Of a stretch of 64,000 nucleotides of DNA, positions 1-9,229 are shown piece after piece. Every line of letters starts with the position of its first letter. Positions within the stretch are counted from its first letter, which is position 1. A program made the position numbers and the translations under genes. Origin of the DNA: Mariniphaga sediminis (GTDB lineage Bacteria; Bacteroidota; Bacteroidia; Bacteroidales; Prolixibacteraceae). The notes beneath the pieces were generated by a model that was not told the origin of the DNA, searched no databases, and saw nothing but the letters and a program-made list of their open reading frames with translations. Location: assembly GCF_003573545.1 (NCBI RefSeq), contig NZ_QWET01000003.1, positions 186,001 through 250,000 of the forward strand, written 5' to 3'.

Positions 1-2899
1 GCAGGGTGTGCAATTCCTCCAGCAAATGATAGTTTCTCGGGTCTTTCATCATTTGGGAAACTTTGCTGTTGGGATCGTTCAAATCTCCGAATACAATGGC
101 ATCAGAGGGGCATGCCTGCTGGCAGGCTGGCTGCAGCTCTCCGTCTTGTAAAGGACGGCCTTCGCTTTTGGCAGTGAGCTTTTTCTCCTGAATACGTTGA
201 ACGCAGAACGAACATTTTTCAATTACCCCTTTTGCCCTCACTGTTACATCAGGATTATGTCGCATCCTGGGAAGGTCGAGGGTCAGGTTGGCAGGGTCGT
301 AACGGTTATTCGGAATTGCATCCGATCCGGTATAGTCCAGCCAGTTGAAACGGCGCACTTTGTAAGGACAGTTATTATTACAGTAACGTGTCCCGATGCA
401 CCTGTTGTATGCCATTTGGTTCAATCCTTCGCTGGAATGGTTGGTCGCCGCTACCGGACAAACATTTTCGCAGGGGGCATTGTCACAATGCTGGCACATA
501 ACCGGCTGACGCACCACCTCCGGGTTTTCCTCTTCACCGTTGTAATAGCGGTCAATCCGTATCCAATGCATCTCGTGCGCTCTTTTAACTTCTTTTTTGC
601 CAACAACCGGAATGTTGTTCTCGGTGTTACATGCCAGCACACAGGCGCTGCAACCGGTACATTTGTTCAGGTCGATGGCCATTCCCCACTTGTGCCCTTT
701 GTATTCATGTTCTTTGTACAAAGTCGTGTGGTGATGTTCTACCTTTTCGTGCATTTCGTTGCCGGCTGCCGGATCTTTTTTCCATTCATCCAGCGTTGCC
801 TCCCGCACAATCGGGCGGCCTTCCATTGATTGATGCCCCTGTACCAGGGCCATATCTTCGTGTTCCCCTGTTTTTTCTATGTTGAATCCATCGGCACAGA
901 ACTGGCGAAATCCGTTGTCCAATTTTGCCAGCTGATAAGCATTTACCCCGGTAACCAGTTCCTGAGGTACTCCTGCTGTCCGGCCATAGCCTACAGCAAT
1001 GCTGATGGTTTTAGCAGCCTGTCCCGGCTGCACAAAAGCCGGAATGGTAAGGTTGCCTGTTCGGATTATATCTCCGTTTATTATTCCAAGCTCCCTTGCT
1101 GTGGATGGGGCGATGGAAGCATAATTGTCCCAGGCAATCCGTGTTACGGGATCGGGACACTCCTGCAACCAGGGATTCAGCGGGCCATGGCCCGTTCCAA
1201 TGTTGATGTTTTCAGTCAGTTCGATGGTGAATCCCTGTGCCGGCTTCTCCGTAGCAATACTTCGGAAAGCTTTACCTAATTCGGTTTCATCGAATGAGAC
1301 AGAAGTTGGCTCCACTTTGCCGGTTAATTCACCGTTTCGTAATATTTCCACCCAAAAACGATCCGTGTTTGTCTGTTCGTTTTGAAGTTGGAAATAGTTA
1401 GAAACCCAATGGCTTTTTATGTATTCCCGCCATGCCGTTTCATTACCCATCCATTTCAACAGCGATTCCTGTGCCTGCCGTGAATCGAACAACTTGTGCA
1501 ATGTTGGCTGCATGACGGAAACAACTCCTTTTTTGTATTCCGCATCGTCCCAGCATTCCAAATATCCGGGTGATGGAAAGACGTAGTGACATAATTCACT
1601 TGTTTCATCCGGCAGGGAACTGATGGCCACCGAAAGCGGAGCTTTTTGAATGGCCGCTTTTATTTTATCCGATTCCGGGTGGTTGTACACCGGATTTGCA
1701 TCCCAAACAATTACTGCACCGGGTTCGGCATTCAGCAATGTATCTTTCCATTTTTCGGTTCCCCGGAAGTGGTTATAAGTCCGTTCAAATCCAACGGTTT
1801 TCCCAATATTTTTAAGTACCTGGTTTATTCCGTTCACGATAACCTGGTAATCGGGATTGTTGTCGCCGCAAATAACCAGCGAGTTTCCTTCACTGGCAGC
1901 TAAATCCGCTACAACATTATCCAACTCTGCTGCCACAGCAGGGGCAGGTATATCCGAAGCAATGGCTGGAAACCCTTTTTGAGTTGCCAGGCTATTATAA
2001 ATGTAAGCAAGGATTTTTCCATATTCTGACCGATCGGCCCGAATCCGGATATCGGCATTGGAACCGGTAAGTGACATGCCGGCTTCTATCTGATAATGTT
2101 TGTGTAAGTCCGGGTTTTCCTTGTGCAGGTCACGCCGGCTTGCATACTGTGCTGAAAATTCAACAGGCGAAAGCCAGGTGCCCAAAAAGTCACATCCGAC
2201 AGAAACGATACAATCTGCTTTTTCAAAATGATATTCAGGCAGTGCATCGGTTCCAAACACCCGTTTATTCGCTTCCCGGTATCCATCCATCGGGATGGCA
2301 TCGTATTGCTGCCATTCGGCCCCAAATGTTTCGGCAAATTCAGCGATCAGCTTTTTGGTGGACGGACTAATAATAGTCGGCGTAATCAGCACAATCGGGC
2401 GCCCTGCATTGGCAAGTTCGCGTAACTGCTCCACAATTTTATTATCGGCAGATTCCCAGTCAATGGGCGCGCCCTCCTTTTGGGGCCCCTGAAAACGATT
2501 GATATTATATACATCCAGGACTGAAGCCTGCACCCGACCACTGGTTCCGTTCGGTGTTATTGCCGATTTCGGGTTGGGTTCCAGTTTAATCGGGCGGTTA
2601 TCACGCACTTTTACCAGTACATTACAAAACTCATTCTGGTTAAAGTACGACGAAGCATAATAGGCGGCTTTTCCCGGCGTGATCTCTTCCGGTTTAATAA
2701 AATAAGGAATCGCTTTCTCAACCGGTTTCTTGGTACAGGAGGCAATCAGCGCTGCGGATGCAGTACCTAGTCCCAGTACTTTCAAAAAATTACGGCGCGA
2801 GACAGGGCTTACTACCTCCTCACGGCCGTTGGGCAAACGCGCATCTTTTATCGGCTCGAACTCTTCGAGAATATGCCAGTATTTGTTTTCTTCACTCAT
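1..2899 (-). CDS. actB: Alternative complex III iron-sulfur/molybdopterin-like subunit ActB (3' end cut by window)
   Basis: Read on the minus strand from an ATG at 2899, the frame stays open to the window edge (about 966 codons). A Tat-like RRNFLK motif sits at residues 35-40, followed by a hydrophobic stretch ending in a Cys. The middle resembles a molybdopterin oxidoreductase fold. From about residue 740 there is a ferredoxin-like domain with four cysteine clusters (for example CTGCSACVLAC and CQHCDNAPCENVC). This fused B1/B2 layout is typical of ActB of alternative complex III, the Bacteroidota quinol oxidoreductase that replaces cytochrome bc1; the Mo-like domain in that family carries no cofactor. 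ActA lies 52 bp upstream in the same direction. ActC and later subunits should lie beyond position 1. Confidence 0.9.
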   Translation of the reverse strand, partial: MSEENKYWHILEEFEPIKDARLPNGREEVVSPVSRRNFLKVLGLGTASAALIASCTKKPVEKAIPYFIKPEEITPGKAAYYASSYFNQNEFCNVLVKVRDNRPIKLEPNPKSAITPNGTSGRVQASVLDVYNINRFQGPQKEGAPIDWESADNKIVEQLRELANAGRPIVLITPTIISPSTKKLIAEFAETFGAEWQQYDAIPMDGYREANKRVFGTDALPEYHFEKADCIVSVGCDFLGTWLSPVEFSAQYASRRDLHKENPDLHKHYQIEAGMSLTGSNADIRIRADRSEYGKILAYIYNSLATQKGFPAIASDIPAPAVAAELDNVVADLAASEGNSLVICGDNNPDYQVIVNGINQVLKNIGKTVGFERTYNHFRGTEKWKDTLLNAEPGAVIVWDANPVYNHPESDKIKAAIQKAPLSVAISSLPDETSELCHYVFPSPGYLECWDDAEYKKGVVSVMQPTLHKLFDSRQAQESLLKWMGNETAWREYIKSHWVSNYFQLQNEQTNTDRFWVEILRNGELTGKVEPTSVSFDETELGKAFRSIATEKPAQGFTIELTENINIGTGHGPLNPWLQECPDPVTRIAWDNYASIAPSTARELGIINGDIIRTGNLTIPAFVQPGQAAKTISIAVGYGRTAGVPQELVTGVNAYQLAKLDNGFRQFCADGFNIEKTGEHEDMALVQGHQSMEGRPIVREATLDEWKKDPAAGNEMHEKVEHHHTTLYKEHEYKGHKWGMAIDLNKCTGCSACVLACNTENNIPVVGKKEVKRAHEMHWIRIDRYYNGEEENPEVVRQPVMCQHCDNAPCENVCPVAATNHSSEGLNQMAYNRCIGTRYCNNNCPYKVRRFNWLDYTGSDAIPNNRYDPANLTLDLPRMRHNPDVTVRAKGVIEKCSFCVQRIQEKKLTAKSEGRPLQDGELQPACQQACPSDAIVFGDLNDPNSKVSQMMKDPRNYHLLEELHTL

Positions 2900-2951
2900 C
2901 AGGTAATATTTTGAACCGTGACAGAATTAATTCTTTATTTAACTGTGATTA

Positions 2952-4079
2952 TTAATAGTGACATTTTTGGCAGTCATTGGCACCAATGTCGGCGGCAACT
3001 ACAGAGTCTCTGACTCCTTTTTTCAATTCCTCATGAAATGCTTCGTAAGTAGCATAATAATCATTATCGACAAAATCCACCTTGGTTTCACGATGACATT
3101 GGAGGCACCACCCCATAGAAAGGTCATTTTCCTGGTGAACAACGTGCATCTCTTCTACCAGGCCGTGGCATTGCGCACAATCCAGCTTCCCTGCGCCCAC
3201 ATGCTGTTCGTGAGAAAAGAAAACATGGTCGGGAAGATGATGGATACGTGTCCATTCAATGGAACGTCCTTCTTCGTGAGCCTGTACCAATTTGTCTATT
3301 TCAAACCGGCCGGACCGGGTCCCTTCACGCACTACGATGTGACAGTTCATGCACAGGTTTGTGGATGGAATGTTTGCCGATTTGGAGTCAGCAGCTGTAT
3401 GGTGGCAATACATGCAGTCAATCTTGTTTTCAGTAACGTGTACCTGGTGCGAAAACTTGATGGGTTGGTCTGGCTGGTATCCCTGGCTGCGGCCAAGTTT
3501 AACCGCCTCTTCATATATTATGGAAAGCTGGTAACCCAAAGCTCCGATAACGATGAGGGCCGGAATAAATTTGTATTTCACCTTCTTGAAAAAGATCAGG
3601 TCAAGAAGCGCCCAGGTTATAAGCAAGCCCAGAAACAGGAACAGAAGGAGCGTGTTGATGGAGGGTTTCGACGGTGCGGGGCCTGTAACGGCCAGATGAT
3701 CGAGGTAAACCTTTATTGTCTGAAGGTCTTGATCGCTTATGTCGAAATTCTGGTGCGATGCAGACATCACTTTTCCTGAGGGTTCCATTACTACCTGCCG
3801 GAATGAAGCAGAGTCTCTGCCTGCATATTTCAGGGCAATATCCATAGCCGAAGGGTTCCAGTTTAGCGTATCGAGCGGGGTAAGATTATGGCACGAAACG
3901 CACGACTCGTGTTCCCTTTCAAACGGCAGGAGTCCCATAAAGAAACGTTTTCCGCGGTTAATTTCTTCTTTCGAGTGGCCTCCGGTAAGAACCGGGTCAG
4001 CAGATTCTGAAAACGATAAAAGAGGAAGGGTAAAAAAACAGGAAAAGGCAACCAGGAAAATATAAAACCGTAACATCAT
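2952..4079 (-). CDS. actA: Alternative complex III multiheme cytochrome c ActA, with extra N-terminal heme domain
   Basis: I chose the ATG at 4079 because a purine-rich AAGGTGAAGG lies just before it and a clean signal peptide follows; longer in-frame starts would bury that signal. The 375-residue product has six CXXCH heme motifs: CVSCH at 60-64, then, after two membrane helices (about 142-164 and 168-188), CMYCH 222, CMNCH 243, CAQCH 301, CLQCH 325 and CQKCH 370. The last five match the pentaheme ActA of alternative complex III. The N-terminal single-heme domain resembles the monoheme partner (ActE-type), so this may be a fusion; that is inference. It transfers electrons from quinol oxidation to periplasmic acceptors. 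It precedes actB by 52 bp. Confidence 0.9.
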   Translation of the reverse strand: MMLRFYIFLVAFSCFFTLPLLSFSESADPVLTGGHSKEEINRGKRFFMGLLPFEREHESCVSCHNLTPLDTLNWNPSAMDIALKYAGRDSASFRQVVMEPSGKVMSASHQNFDISDQDLQTIKVYLDHLAVTGPAPSKPSINTLLLFLFLGLLITWALLDLIFFKKVKYKFIPALIVIGALGYQLSIIYEEAVKLGRSQGYQPDQPIKFSHQVHVTENKIDCMYCHHTAADSKSANIPSTNLCMNCHIVVREGTRSGRFEIDKLVQAHEEGRSIEWTRIHHLPDHVFFSHEQHVGAGKLDCAQCHGLVEEMHVVHQENDLSMGWCLQCHRETKVDFVDNDYYATYEAFHEELKKGVRDSVVAADIGANDCQKCHY

Positions 4080-4222
4080 TTTGTTTCCTTCACCTTTAAA
4101 AAATTTTTTCATTCCGAACAGTTTAGAATAACAACTATTTTGCTTTTTTTTTACAGTATAAAAGCTAACAAAAATCCACTTTAAAGGTTTTAACAAACCT
4201 GAGATTTTTAATATTTTAATTT

Positions 4223-5344
4223 CTATTCTTTCTCTTTCAGGTTCTCCGTTAGCTTTCTAACTAACTTCATATTTTCAAAAAATTCTTTGGCGACTACCCG
4301 TACAATGGTGTAAGTAGGGATTGCCAGGAACATTCCCAGAATGCCAGCCAGGCTCCCCGCAGCCATGATTACCAGGAAAATTTCGAGCGGGTGGGCTTTT
4401 ACACTACTTGAATATATGAGGGGCTGAAAAAGAACATTGTCTATGATTTGAACCGATAAAAAGACTACTGTCATGAGCCCCAGCAATGGCAGTGTGTGGC
4501 TCATAAAATCGGCATTGATGTTGAGTGAAGCGCCAATTAATAACCCCAGCATGGCCCCCATCCAGGGCCCCAGGTAAGGTATTATGTTAAAAAGCCCGCA
4601 TAAGAATCCGATAATTACCGCGTGGTTGAAATTAAGTCCGACAAGTGTAAGGCCTATTGTGTCAAGCAGCATTACCATAAAAACCTCCAGGATGATTCCG
4701 ATAAAATAACGGCGCAGCAGGTAGGAAATAGAGTCGAGGATATGCGAGACTTTTTCTTCTATGTTGGTGGGAACAATCAACATTATTCCTTCGCGAAACA
4801 TGCTTTTTTCTTTTAAAAAGAAAAAGGTGATGAACGACACGGCAAAAAAGCCGATAAGAAGTTCCCCGATGGTGCCGGCAACAAATGCAAAAATATCGGG
4901 GAGTTGGGAGAAATTGATTTTGGAACTTAACTGCTCAGCTAACACATCAAAGAAGGTGCGTTCTTCTACAATTAACGGTTCATTTCCCCAAAACTTCATC
5001 AATTTGGTCAGCGGTTCTTCAATGGATTGGAATACCGCTTCAAAGTCGATTTGGGATAATGTTTCAAGTTCTTTAATCAGAAGGGGAATGATAAAACGGA
5101 AAAAGGAAATGAACACAAACCAAAGGGCAATTAATGTGAGGAAGGCAGCAAACCCTTTTGGAACCTTTATTTTTTTGTATTTTATTTTGGTAAGCCAGCC
5201 AACCAGAGGTCTGCCAAGAAAAGAGAGGACAACCGAAATGAGGATGTAGGTAACAATGGCGCTAAAATACCATAACAGAAAAATCAGGAAAATTCCACCT
5301 CCGATCAGAAGAATATTTCTGGTCCATCCTCGTAGTTGTACCAT
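4223..5344 (-). CDS. AI-2E family transporter (UPF0118/PerM-type membrane protein)
   Basis: A 373-residue polytopic protein with hydrophobic pairs at the N-terminus, a soluble section around residues 75-150, and further helices ending in the family-typical region around FNIIPYLGPWMGA and LEIFLVIMAAGSLAGILGMFLAIP. The family includes autoinducer-2 exporters and Na/H antiporter-like proteins; substrate cannot be told here. The ATG at 5344 is preferred over an upstream TTG because a TAnnTTTG promoter element (5367-5360) overlaps that upstream codon. The gene lies upstream of actA with 143 bp between the coding ends, and may be its own transcription unit. Confidence 0.88.
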   Translation of the reverse strand: MVQLRGWTRNILLIGGGIFLIFLLWYFSAIVTYILISVVLSFLGRPLVGWLTKIKYKKIKVPKGFAAFLTLIALWFVFISFFRFIIPLLIKELETLSQIDFEAVFQSIEEPLTKLMKFWGNEPLIVEERTFFDVLAEQLSSKINFSQLPDIFAFVAGTIGELLIGFFAVSFITFFFLKEKSMFREGIMLIVPTNIEEKVSHILDSISYLLRRYFIGIILEVFMVMLLDTIGLTLVGLNFNHAVIIGFLCGLFNIIPYLGPWMGAMLGLLIGASLNINADFMSHTLPLLGLMTVVFLSVQIIDNVLFQPLIYSSSVKAHPLEIFLVIMAAGSLAGILGMFLAIPTYTIVRVVAKEFFENMKLVRKLTENLKEKE

Positions 5345-5359
5345 TTTTGCCGTTTTAAG

Positions 5360-5367
5360 CAAAGATA
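5360..5367 (-). promoter_or_regulatory. -7 box (TATCTTTG) for the AI-2E transporter
   Basis: On the minus strand TATCTTTG matches the Bacteroidota -7 consensus TAnnTTTG. It places transcription start only about 10 nt before the ATG at 5344. No clear TTTG -33 partner was seen at the ideal distance. Confidence 0.5.
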
Positions 5368-5525
5368 ATTTATTTTTACAATTGGCTGTATCAACAACGA
5401 TTAGTTATTTTGGCGATATGTTTTTGGCTATACCCGGGATTATGTTTGTCAGGAAATGAAAGGTTTTTATCCTTACCATTCGGTCTTGAAAATGGGCAGA
5501 AGTTTCATTCAGGCATAAAACAATA

Positions 5526-6443
5526 CTATTGTATTTTTTTCCATTTGACCAGGATTCTTAAAGGAACAAAGTACACTTTGTTCATTATGCGGTCAAGAAT
5601 TTTCCAAACTTTAAAATTCAAATATTTCAGAATTACATGCAGGCGCAAGTGGATAAGAATTTTATTTCCGAAGGTTTGGTAGTGGCATTGTTTCAGATCC
5701 GGTTCGGTATATAAAGACGTTAGAATTTTTTCGTCAAAAGAGTGTAGGTGTGCGTTGAACGGTGTGGGTTTGTTGCAATGAACGCAGAGTGAGTAGCGGA
5801 TTTTTTCTTTGTAGGGTGTTGTAACAATTAATACTCCGCCGGGTTTTAAAATTTGGAACAGACTTTTTACAAAGTTGTCAGGATAAGCCACATGTTCAAT
5901 AATTTCTGAAGCAATAATGTAGTCGAATGAATTTTTTTTGAATGGGGGAGAGTAGGCGTCGGCTACAACTGCTGAATGATTTTCAAACGGATACCTTTTT
6001 AATGCCTCGGATGTATTTTCCAGTGAGATGTCCATGGATGTTACTTCAAATCCCTGTGGGCAGAAGTCCCGGGCTACCCAGGCTTTGCCACATCCTACAT
6101 CAAGTATGCGGCCTTTTTTCAGAGAAATTTGCGATGCAATGTATTCTCTCACTCTTCTGTCACCATGTTCGGTCCCACTGTCGCGTTCCGAGAAATAATT
6201 GTAAACCTTCGCGTCTTTCTGATAGTGTTCGATGTAATTAAACAGGGTTCCCTGGTTTTTATGCAACTCTGTGGCCGGCTGTTCTTCAGGTTCAGTATAT
6301 TGCAACAACAGGGGTACATTATTGGCGATATCATACTTTTGGTTGCAGTTTGTGCAAATCAATTCGTCGTTACCTGATGGCATCCTTAAACTCCCCTTGT
6401 GGCAATGGTTACAATCCAATATTTCCAGCAATTTTTTATTCAT
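5526..6443 (-). CDS. Class I SAM-dependent methyltransferase with N-terminal zinc-ribbon (Trm112-like)
   Basis: The 305-residue protein starts with a four-cysteine ribbon (CNHC ... CTNC) like the Trm112/YcaR domain found ahead of sugar or lipid methyltransferases. A Rossmann methyltransferase domain follows: motif I ILDVGCGKAW, a post-I acidic MDIS, and an IIASEIIEHV segment typical of Methyltransf_11. The C-terminus is basic and may touch the membrane. It follows a flippase gene by 49 bp in the same direction, so a role in modifying a lipid-linked glycan or lipid is plausible but unproven. I chose the ATG at 6443; the frame also extends to a GTG at 6467. Confidence 0.8.
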   Translation of the reverse strand: MNKKLLEILDCNHCHKGSLRMPSGNDELICTNCNQKYDIANNVPLLLQYTEPEEQPATELHKNQGTLFNYIEHYQKDAKVYNYFSERDSGTEHGDRRVREYIASQISLKKGRILDVGCGKAWVARDFCPQGFEVTSMDISLENTSEALKRYPFENHSAVVADAYSPPFKKNSFDYIIASEIIEHVAYPDNFVKSLFQILKPGGVLIVTTPYKEKIRYSLCVHCNKPTPFNAHLHSFDEKILTSLYTEPDLKQCHYQTFGNKILIHLRLHVILKYLNFKVWKILDRIMNKVYFVPLRILVKWKKIQ

Positions 6444-6492
6444 TGTCTTTTTTGTTTTGAATGACACAGTGCTGAACGGGGCACAAGTTAAT

Positions 6493-7806
6493 TCAATATA
6501 TATAATAAAATACGGCCAACGTCAAAAAAGAGTAAACGGTTAATAGGGTTACAGGGATATATTTCCCCGGTAAAACGCCACATTTTAATTTAAGGTAAGC
6601 TATCCAGATTATTTTTTGAACAGCATAAGCAATCAGTGTGGCAAATGCAATACCTTCTATTCCCCAAAAATGGATGAATAAAACACTGAGCGATATATTA
6701 ACTATTAATTCTGCAAGCGACGCATACATCACAATTTTTGTTTTTTTCAGGCCGGTCAGGATGGCCTGCGGAAAAACCAGTCTGCTGATTATAAGCAGCA
6801 GGTAGATATTAAAAATAACAGCACTTTCAGTAAAGTTAGCGTTAAACACCCTTGGATAAAGCCAGCTACTGAAAAGAAGAAATAAAATGGAGACCGGGAA
6901 AAGCAAATGCATGAGCCGGGCCGACTTGCTTTTTAACGAAGCCAATGCTGCTGCGAATTTTTCTTTGCCCGAAAACTCCGGAATCATGGCAGTGCTTAAT
7001 GCATTGGCCATTAACAAAACCAGCGGAAACTCCTTCGCTCCGTACCTAAACACGGCGAATGTGGCTGCATCGTATTTGTTCAGCACCAAAAAGCCATCGA
7101 CATAATGAGCCGAGCTTCCAAGTAATGTGCTTATTACTAATGGGTAAGCAAAATGAATATGTTCTTTTATAAATGGAAGTGAAAAACGGGGAGAAGCATA
7201 TTTTTTTATTAAAAGGAGTAACCATATAAATCTGATTCCTGACACAACAACCAACCCTTTTATGCAGAGTTCCATACTTCCTCCGAATACAGCGAGAGCT
7301 GATATTAAAATGAATTGCAGGGAAAAAGTAATGAATCCATACCGGAGGATCCAGCCGGGCCGGTTTTTTAACAGGTAGATGTATTCAATTAAAAAAGACG
7401 GGCTGCTTAAAAAGATGTATACAAGTAAGAGGTTAAAATAAGGAATGGTGTCAGTGGCAGACAGGGTTTTTGATAACAAATCCTTAAAAACCAAAAGAGC
7501 AATGATTGTTAAAAGGCTTAATAAGCTGATAAAGACAAAGACATTAAAAATTTCGGGTGATTTGCCTTCATTTTTTTGAAATGTTTTGTTATTCCTAAAT
7601 AGCGGTAAAAACGCCTGAATTAAACCGTTTATCCAAAATGAACACAACAGGGAAGCAACAAAAAGGAATATTTCATAGTCGCCAATTGCACCAGTCGACA
7701 AATTACTTTTTGTAAACACAATGCTTATCAGCAACAGTGTTCCAAACCGGATTAACTGAAATGCCTGCAGTCCTGCAGTGTTGTCGATATACTTTTTCAG
7801 AAGCAA
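6493..7806 (-). CDS. Polysaccharide biosynthesis flippase (MATE/Wzx-like, MOP superfamily)
   Basis: An integral membrane protein with about 12-14 predicted helices through its whole length, typical of O-antigen/teichoic-acid flippases that move undecaprenyl-linked oligosaccharides across the inner membrane. No ATG occurs near the N-terminus. A TAACTTTG promoter box at 7838-7831 overlaps the most upstream TTG, so I place the start at the next TTG (7806, product starting near LLLKKYIDNTAG); this is uncertain. No glycosyltransferases surround it; the only partner is the downstream methyltransferase. Confidence 0.8.
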   Translation of the reverse strand: MLLKKYIDNTAGLQAFQLIRFGTLLLISIVFTKSNLSTGAIGDYEIFLFVASLLCSFWINGLIQAFLPLFRNNKTFQKNEGKSPEIFNVFVFISLLSLLTIIALLVFKDLLSKTLSATDTIPYFNLLLVYIFLSSPSFLIEYIYLLKNRPGWILRYGFITFSLQFILISALAVFGGSMELCIKGLVVVSGIRFIWLLLLIKKYASPRFSLPFIKEHIHFAYPLVISTLLGSSAHYVDGFLVLNKYDAATFAVFRYGAKEFPLVLLMANALSTAMIPEFSGKEKFAAALASLKSKSARLMHLLFPVSILFLLFSSWLYPRVFNANFTESAVIFNIYLLLIISRLVFPQAILTGLKKTKIVMYASLAELIVNISLSVLFIHFWGIEGIAFATLIAYAVQKIIWIAYLKLKCGVLPGKYIPVTLLTVYSFLTLAVFYYIY

Positions 7807-7830
7807 TTTATTTGCTTGTTTTGCAAAAGG

Positions 7831-7880
7831 CAAAGTTAAACTTTCAGTTTGATTCAGTATTTGTATTTATGTTAATTTTG
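7831..7880. promoter_or_regulatory. Divergent promoters for the flippase (-) and AlkD (+)
   Basis: On the plus strand TTTG at 7848-7851 and TAATTTTG at 7873-7880 form a -33/-7 pair (21 nt apart) 20 bp before the AlkD start. On the minus strand TAACTTTG at 7838-7831 is a -7 box for the flippase. The sequence between them is AT-rich with no other signal. Confidence 0.55.
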
Positions 7881-7899
7881 CACCCAGTATTTTAACGTT

Positions 7900-8589
7900 A
7901 TGGATTTTTTACTTGACAACCCGGAAACAGAGAAAGAATACCAGCGGTTACTCCGCCAGGTTAAGGTTCGCAAGAATGGCGAAGTCTCTGCTTTAATGAA
8001 ACGGCAGGGCATCGAATACAAGCTAAACTGGGGCGTTTCGGTGGTGGAATTGCGTGAGTTGGCGCAAGAACTGAACCCGGATCATTTACTTGCATTAAAA
8101 CTTTGGAACAAGCAGTGGCGCGAAACCATGATTTTGGCTACCCTGCTGGATGAACCGGAGAAAGTAACTGAAGAGCAGATGGATTTTTGGACCAAAAGCT
8201 TTGAAAACCGGGAGGTTGCAGAACAGGCTTCAGCCAACCTTTGGGTGAAAACCAGGTATGCTTTTGTAAAAGCCATTGAATGGAGCCGTGGGAAAAAGCA
8301 CCTGGTACGTTTTACAGGCGTACATCTGATGGGCCGGCTGGCCATTACCCAAAAAGAAGCGATCGACGAAATGTTTGAGCCGTTTTTTGAAGAACTGGCT
8401 GTTGTGGGGAAAGACTCCCGCCTGAACGCCGTTATTTACCGGGCTGTCCTTGCACTGGGAGCCCGATCAAAGTTGCTCAACAACCAGGCTTTGGAACTGG
8501 CTAAGACGTTCCAACTGTATGAACAGGAAGATACAGTAAAACTGGGTGAAATGCTTTTTGATGAATTGACTGCCATTACATTTCACTAA
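7900..8589 (+). CDS. DNA alkylation repair protein (AlkD-like HEAT repeat)
   Basis: A 229-residue, mostly helical protein of the DNA alkylation repair family (PF08713), built of HEAT-like repeats as in Bacillus AlkD, which flips alkylated 3-methyladenine or 7-methylguanine out for base excision without touching the lesion directly. Family-like features include the VSVVELRELAQEL region, the repeated tryptophans (LKLWNKQWRET, ANLWVKTRYAF) and the ending SKLLNNQALELAKTF. Many Bacteroidota copies have unknown substrate range. It starts a plus-strand run with the DUF502 gene 18 bp downstream. Confidence 0.8.
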   Translation: MDFLLDNPETEKEYQRLLRQVKVRKNGEVSALMKRQGIEYKLNWGVSVVELRELAQELNPDHLLALKLWNKQWRETMILATLLDEPEKVTEEQMDFWTKSFENREVAEQASANLWVKTRYAFVKAIEWSRGKKHLVRFTGVHLMGRLAITQKEAIDEMFEPFFEELAVVGKDSRLNAVIYRAVLALGARSKLLNNQALELAKTFQLYEQEDTVKLGEMLFDELTAITFH

Positions 8590-8607
8590 AAAGAAATTTG
8601 GAAAACA

Positions 8608-9219
8608 ATGCATAAAAAAATTGTTCAATACTTTTTACAGGGAATTTTACTGATAGCGCCTGTCGTTATTGTGGTCTACATTCTTTATTCCCTTTTTGTA
8701 ACGGTTGACGGCTGGCTGAACGGAAAACTGGAACCCCTTTTAGGATTTACCTTGCCAGGTCTGGGAATTCTGATTCTTTTTATTTCGTTAACCTTGCTTG
8801 GCTTTTTGGGGCAAACAGCTTTTATCAGTCCACTAAAAAGGATTGCGGGAAATTTGGTGAAAAGAATTCCATTGTTAAACCTTTTGTACTCGTCCATTAA
8901 CGATTTGTTTTCGGCTTTTGTCGGGAAGGAGAAAAAATTCAATACCCCGGTGAAGGTGTTGTTTAACCAGGAAAACAATTTATGGAAATTGGGGTTTGTT
9001 ACGAAGGAGACCCTGGATGAAATAGGGAATGGTGAACTGGCGGCTGTCTATTTTCCCCACTCCTATAATTTTTCGGGTGAACTGTACCTTGTTCCCAAAG
9101 AGAGGGTGCATTTGGTAAATATGTCGCCTGCTGAGATGATGAAGTTTATTGTATCGGGTGGTGTTACCCGGTTTGAAAATATAGAAATTTTAGAGAACGA
9201 TACGTTCGAAGAAAAATAG
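8608..9219 (+). CDS. DUF502 family inner-membrane protein
   Basis: 203 residues with two N-terminal membrane helices (about 10-32 and 50-75) and a soluble C-terminal half carrying the family signature region GFVTKETLDE and VYFPHSYNFSGELYLVPKERV. DUF502 proteins are conserved in bacteria and plants (LIKE-COV); their biochemical role is unknown. It sits 18 bp after alkD-like and 10 bp before a HAD phosphatase gene, so the three may be co-transcribed. Confidence 0.85.
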   Translation: MHKKIVQYFLQGILLIAPVVIVVYILYSLFVTVDGWLNGKLEPLLGFTLPGLGILILFISLTLLGFLGQTAFISPLKRIAGNLVKRIPLLNLLYSSINDLFSAFVGKEKKFNTPVKVLFNQENNLWKLGFVTKETLDEIGNGELAAVYFPHSYNFSGELYLVPKERVHLVNMSPAEMMKFIVSGGVTRFENIEILENDTFEEK

Positions 9220-9229
9220 GAAGAAAGTT

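Noticed and set aside
197-829. Plus-strand frame of about 210 codons at the left edge
   Set aside because: It lies opposite the ActB iron-sulfur domain, whose cysteine clusters are unmistakable on the minus strand; the plus frame has no family features.
2958-3779. Plus-strand 273-codon frame
   Set aside because: Antisense to ActA with six CXXCH motifs on the minus strand; composition is that of a shadow frame.
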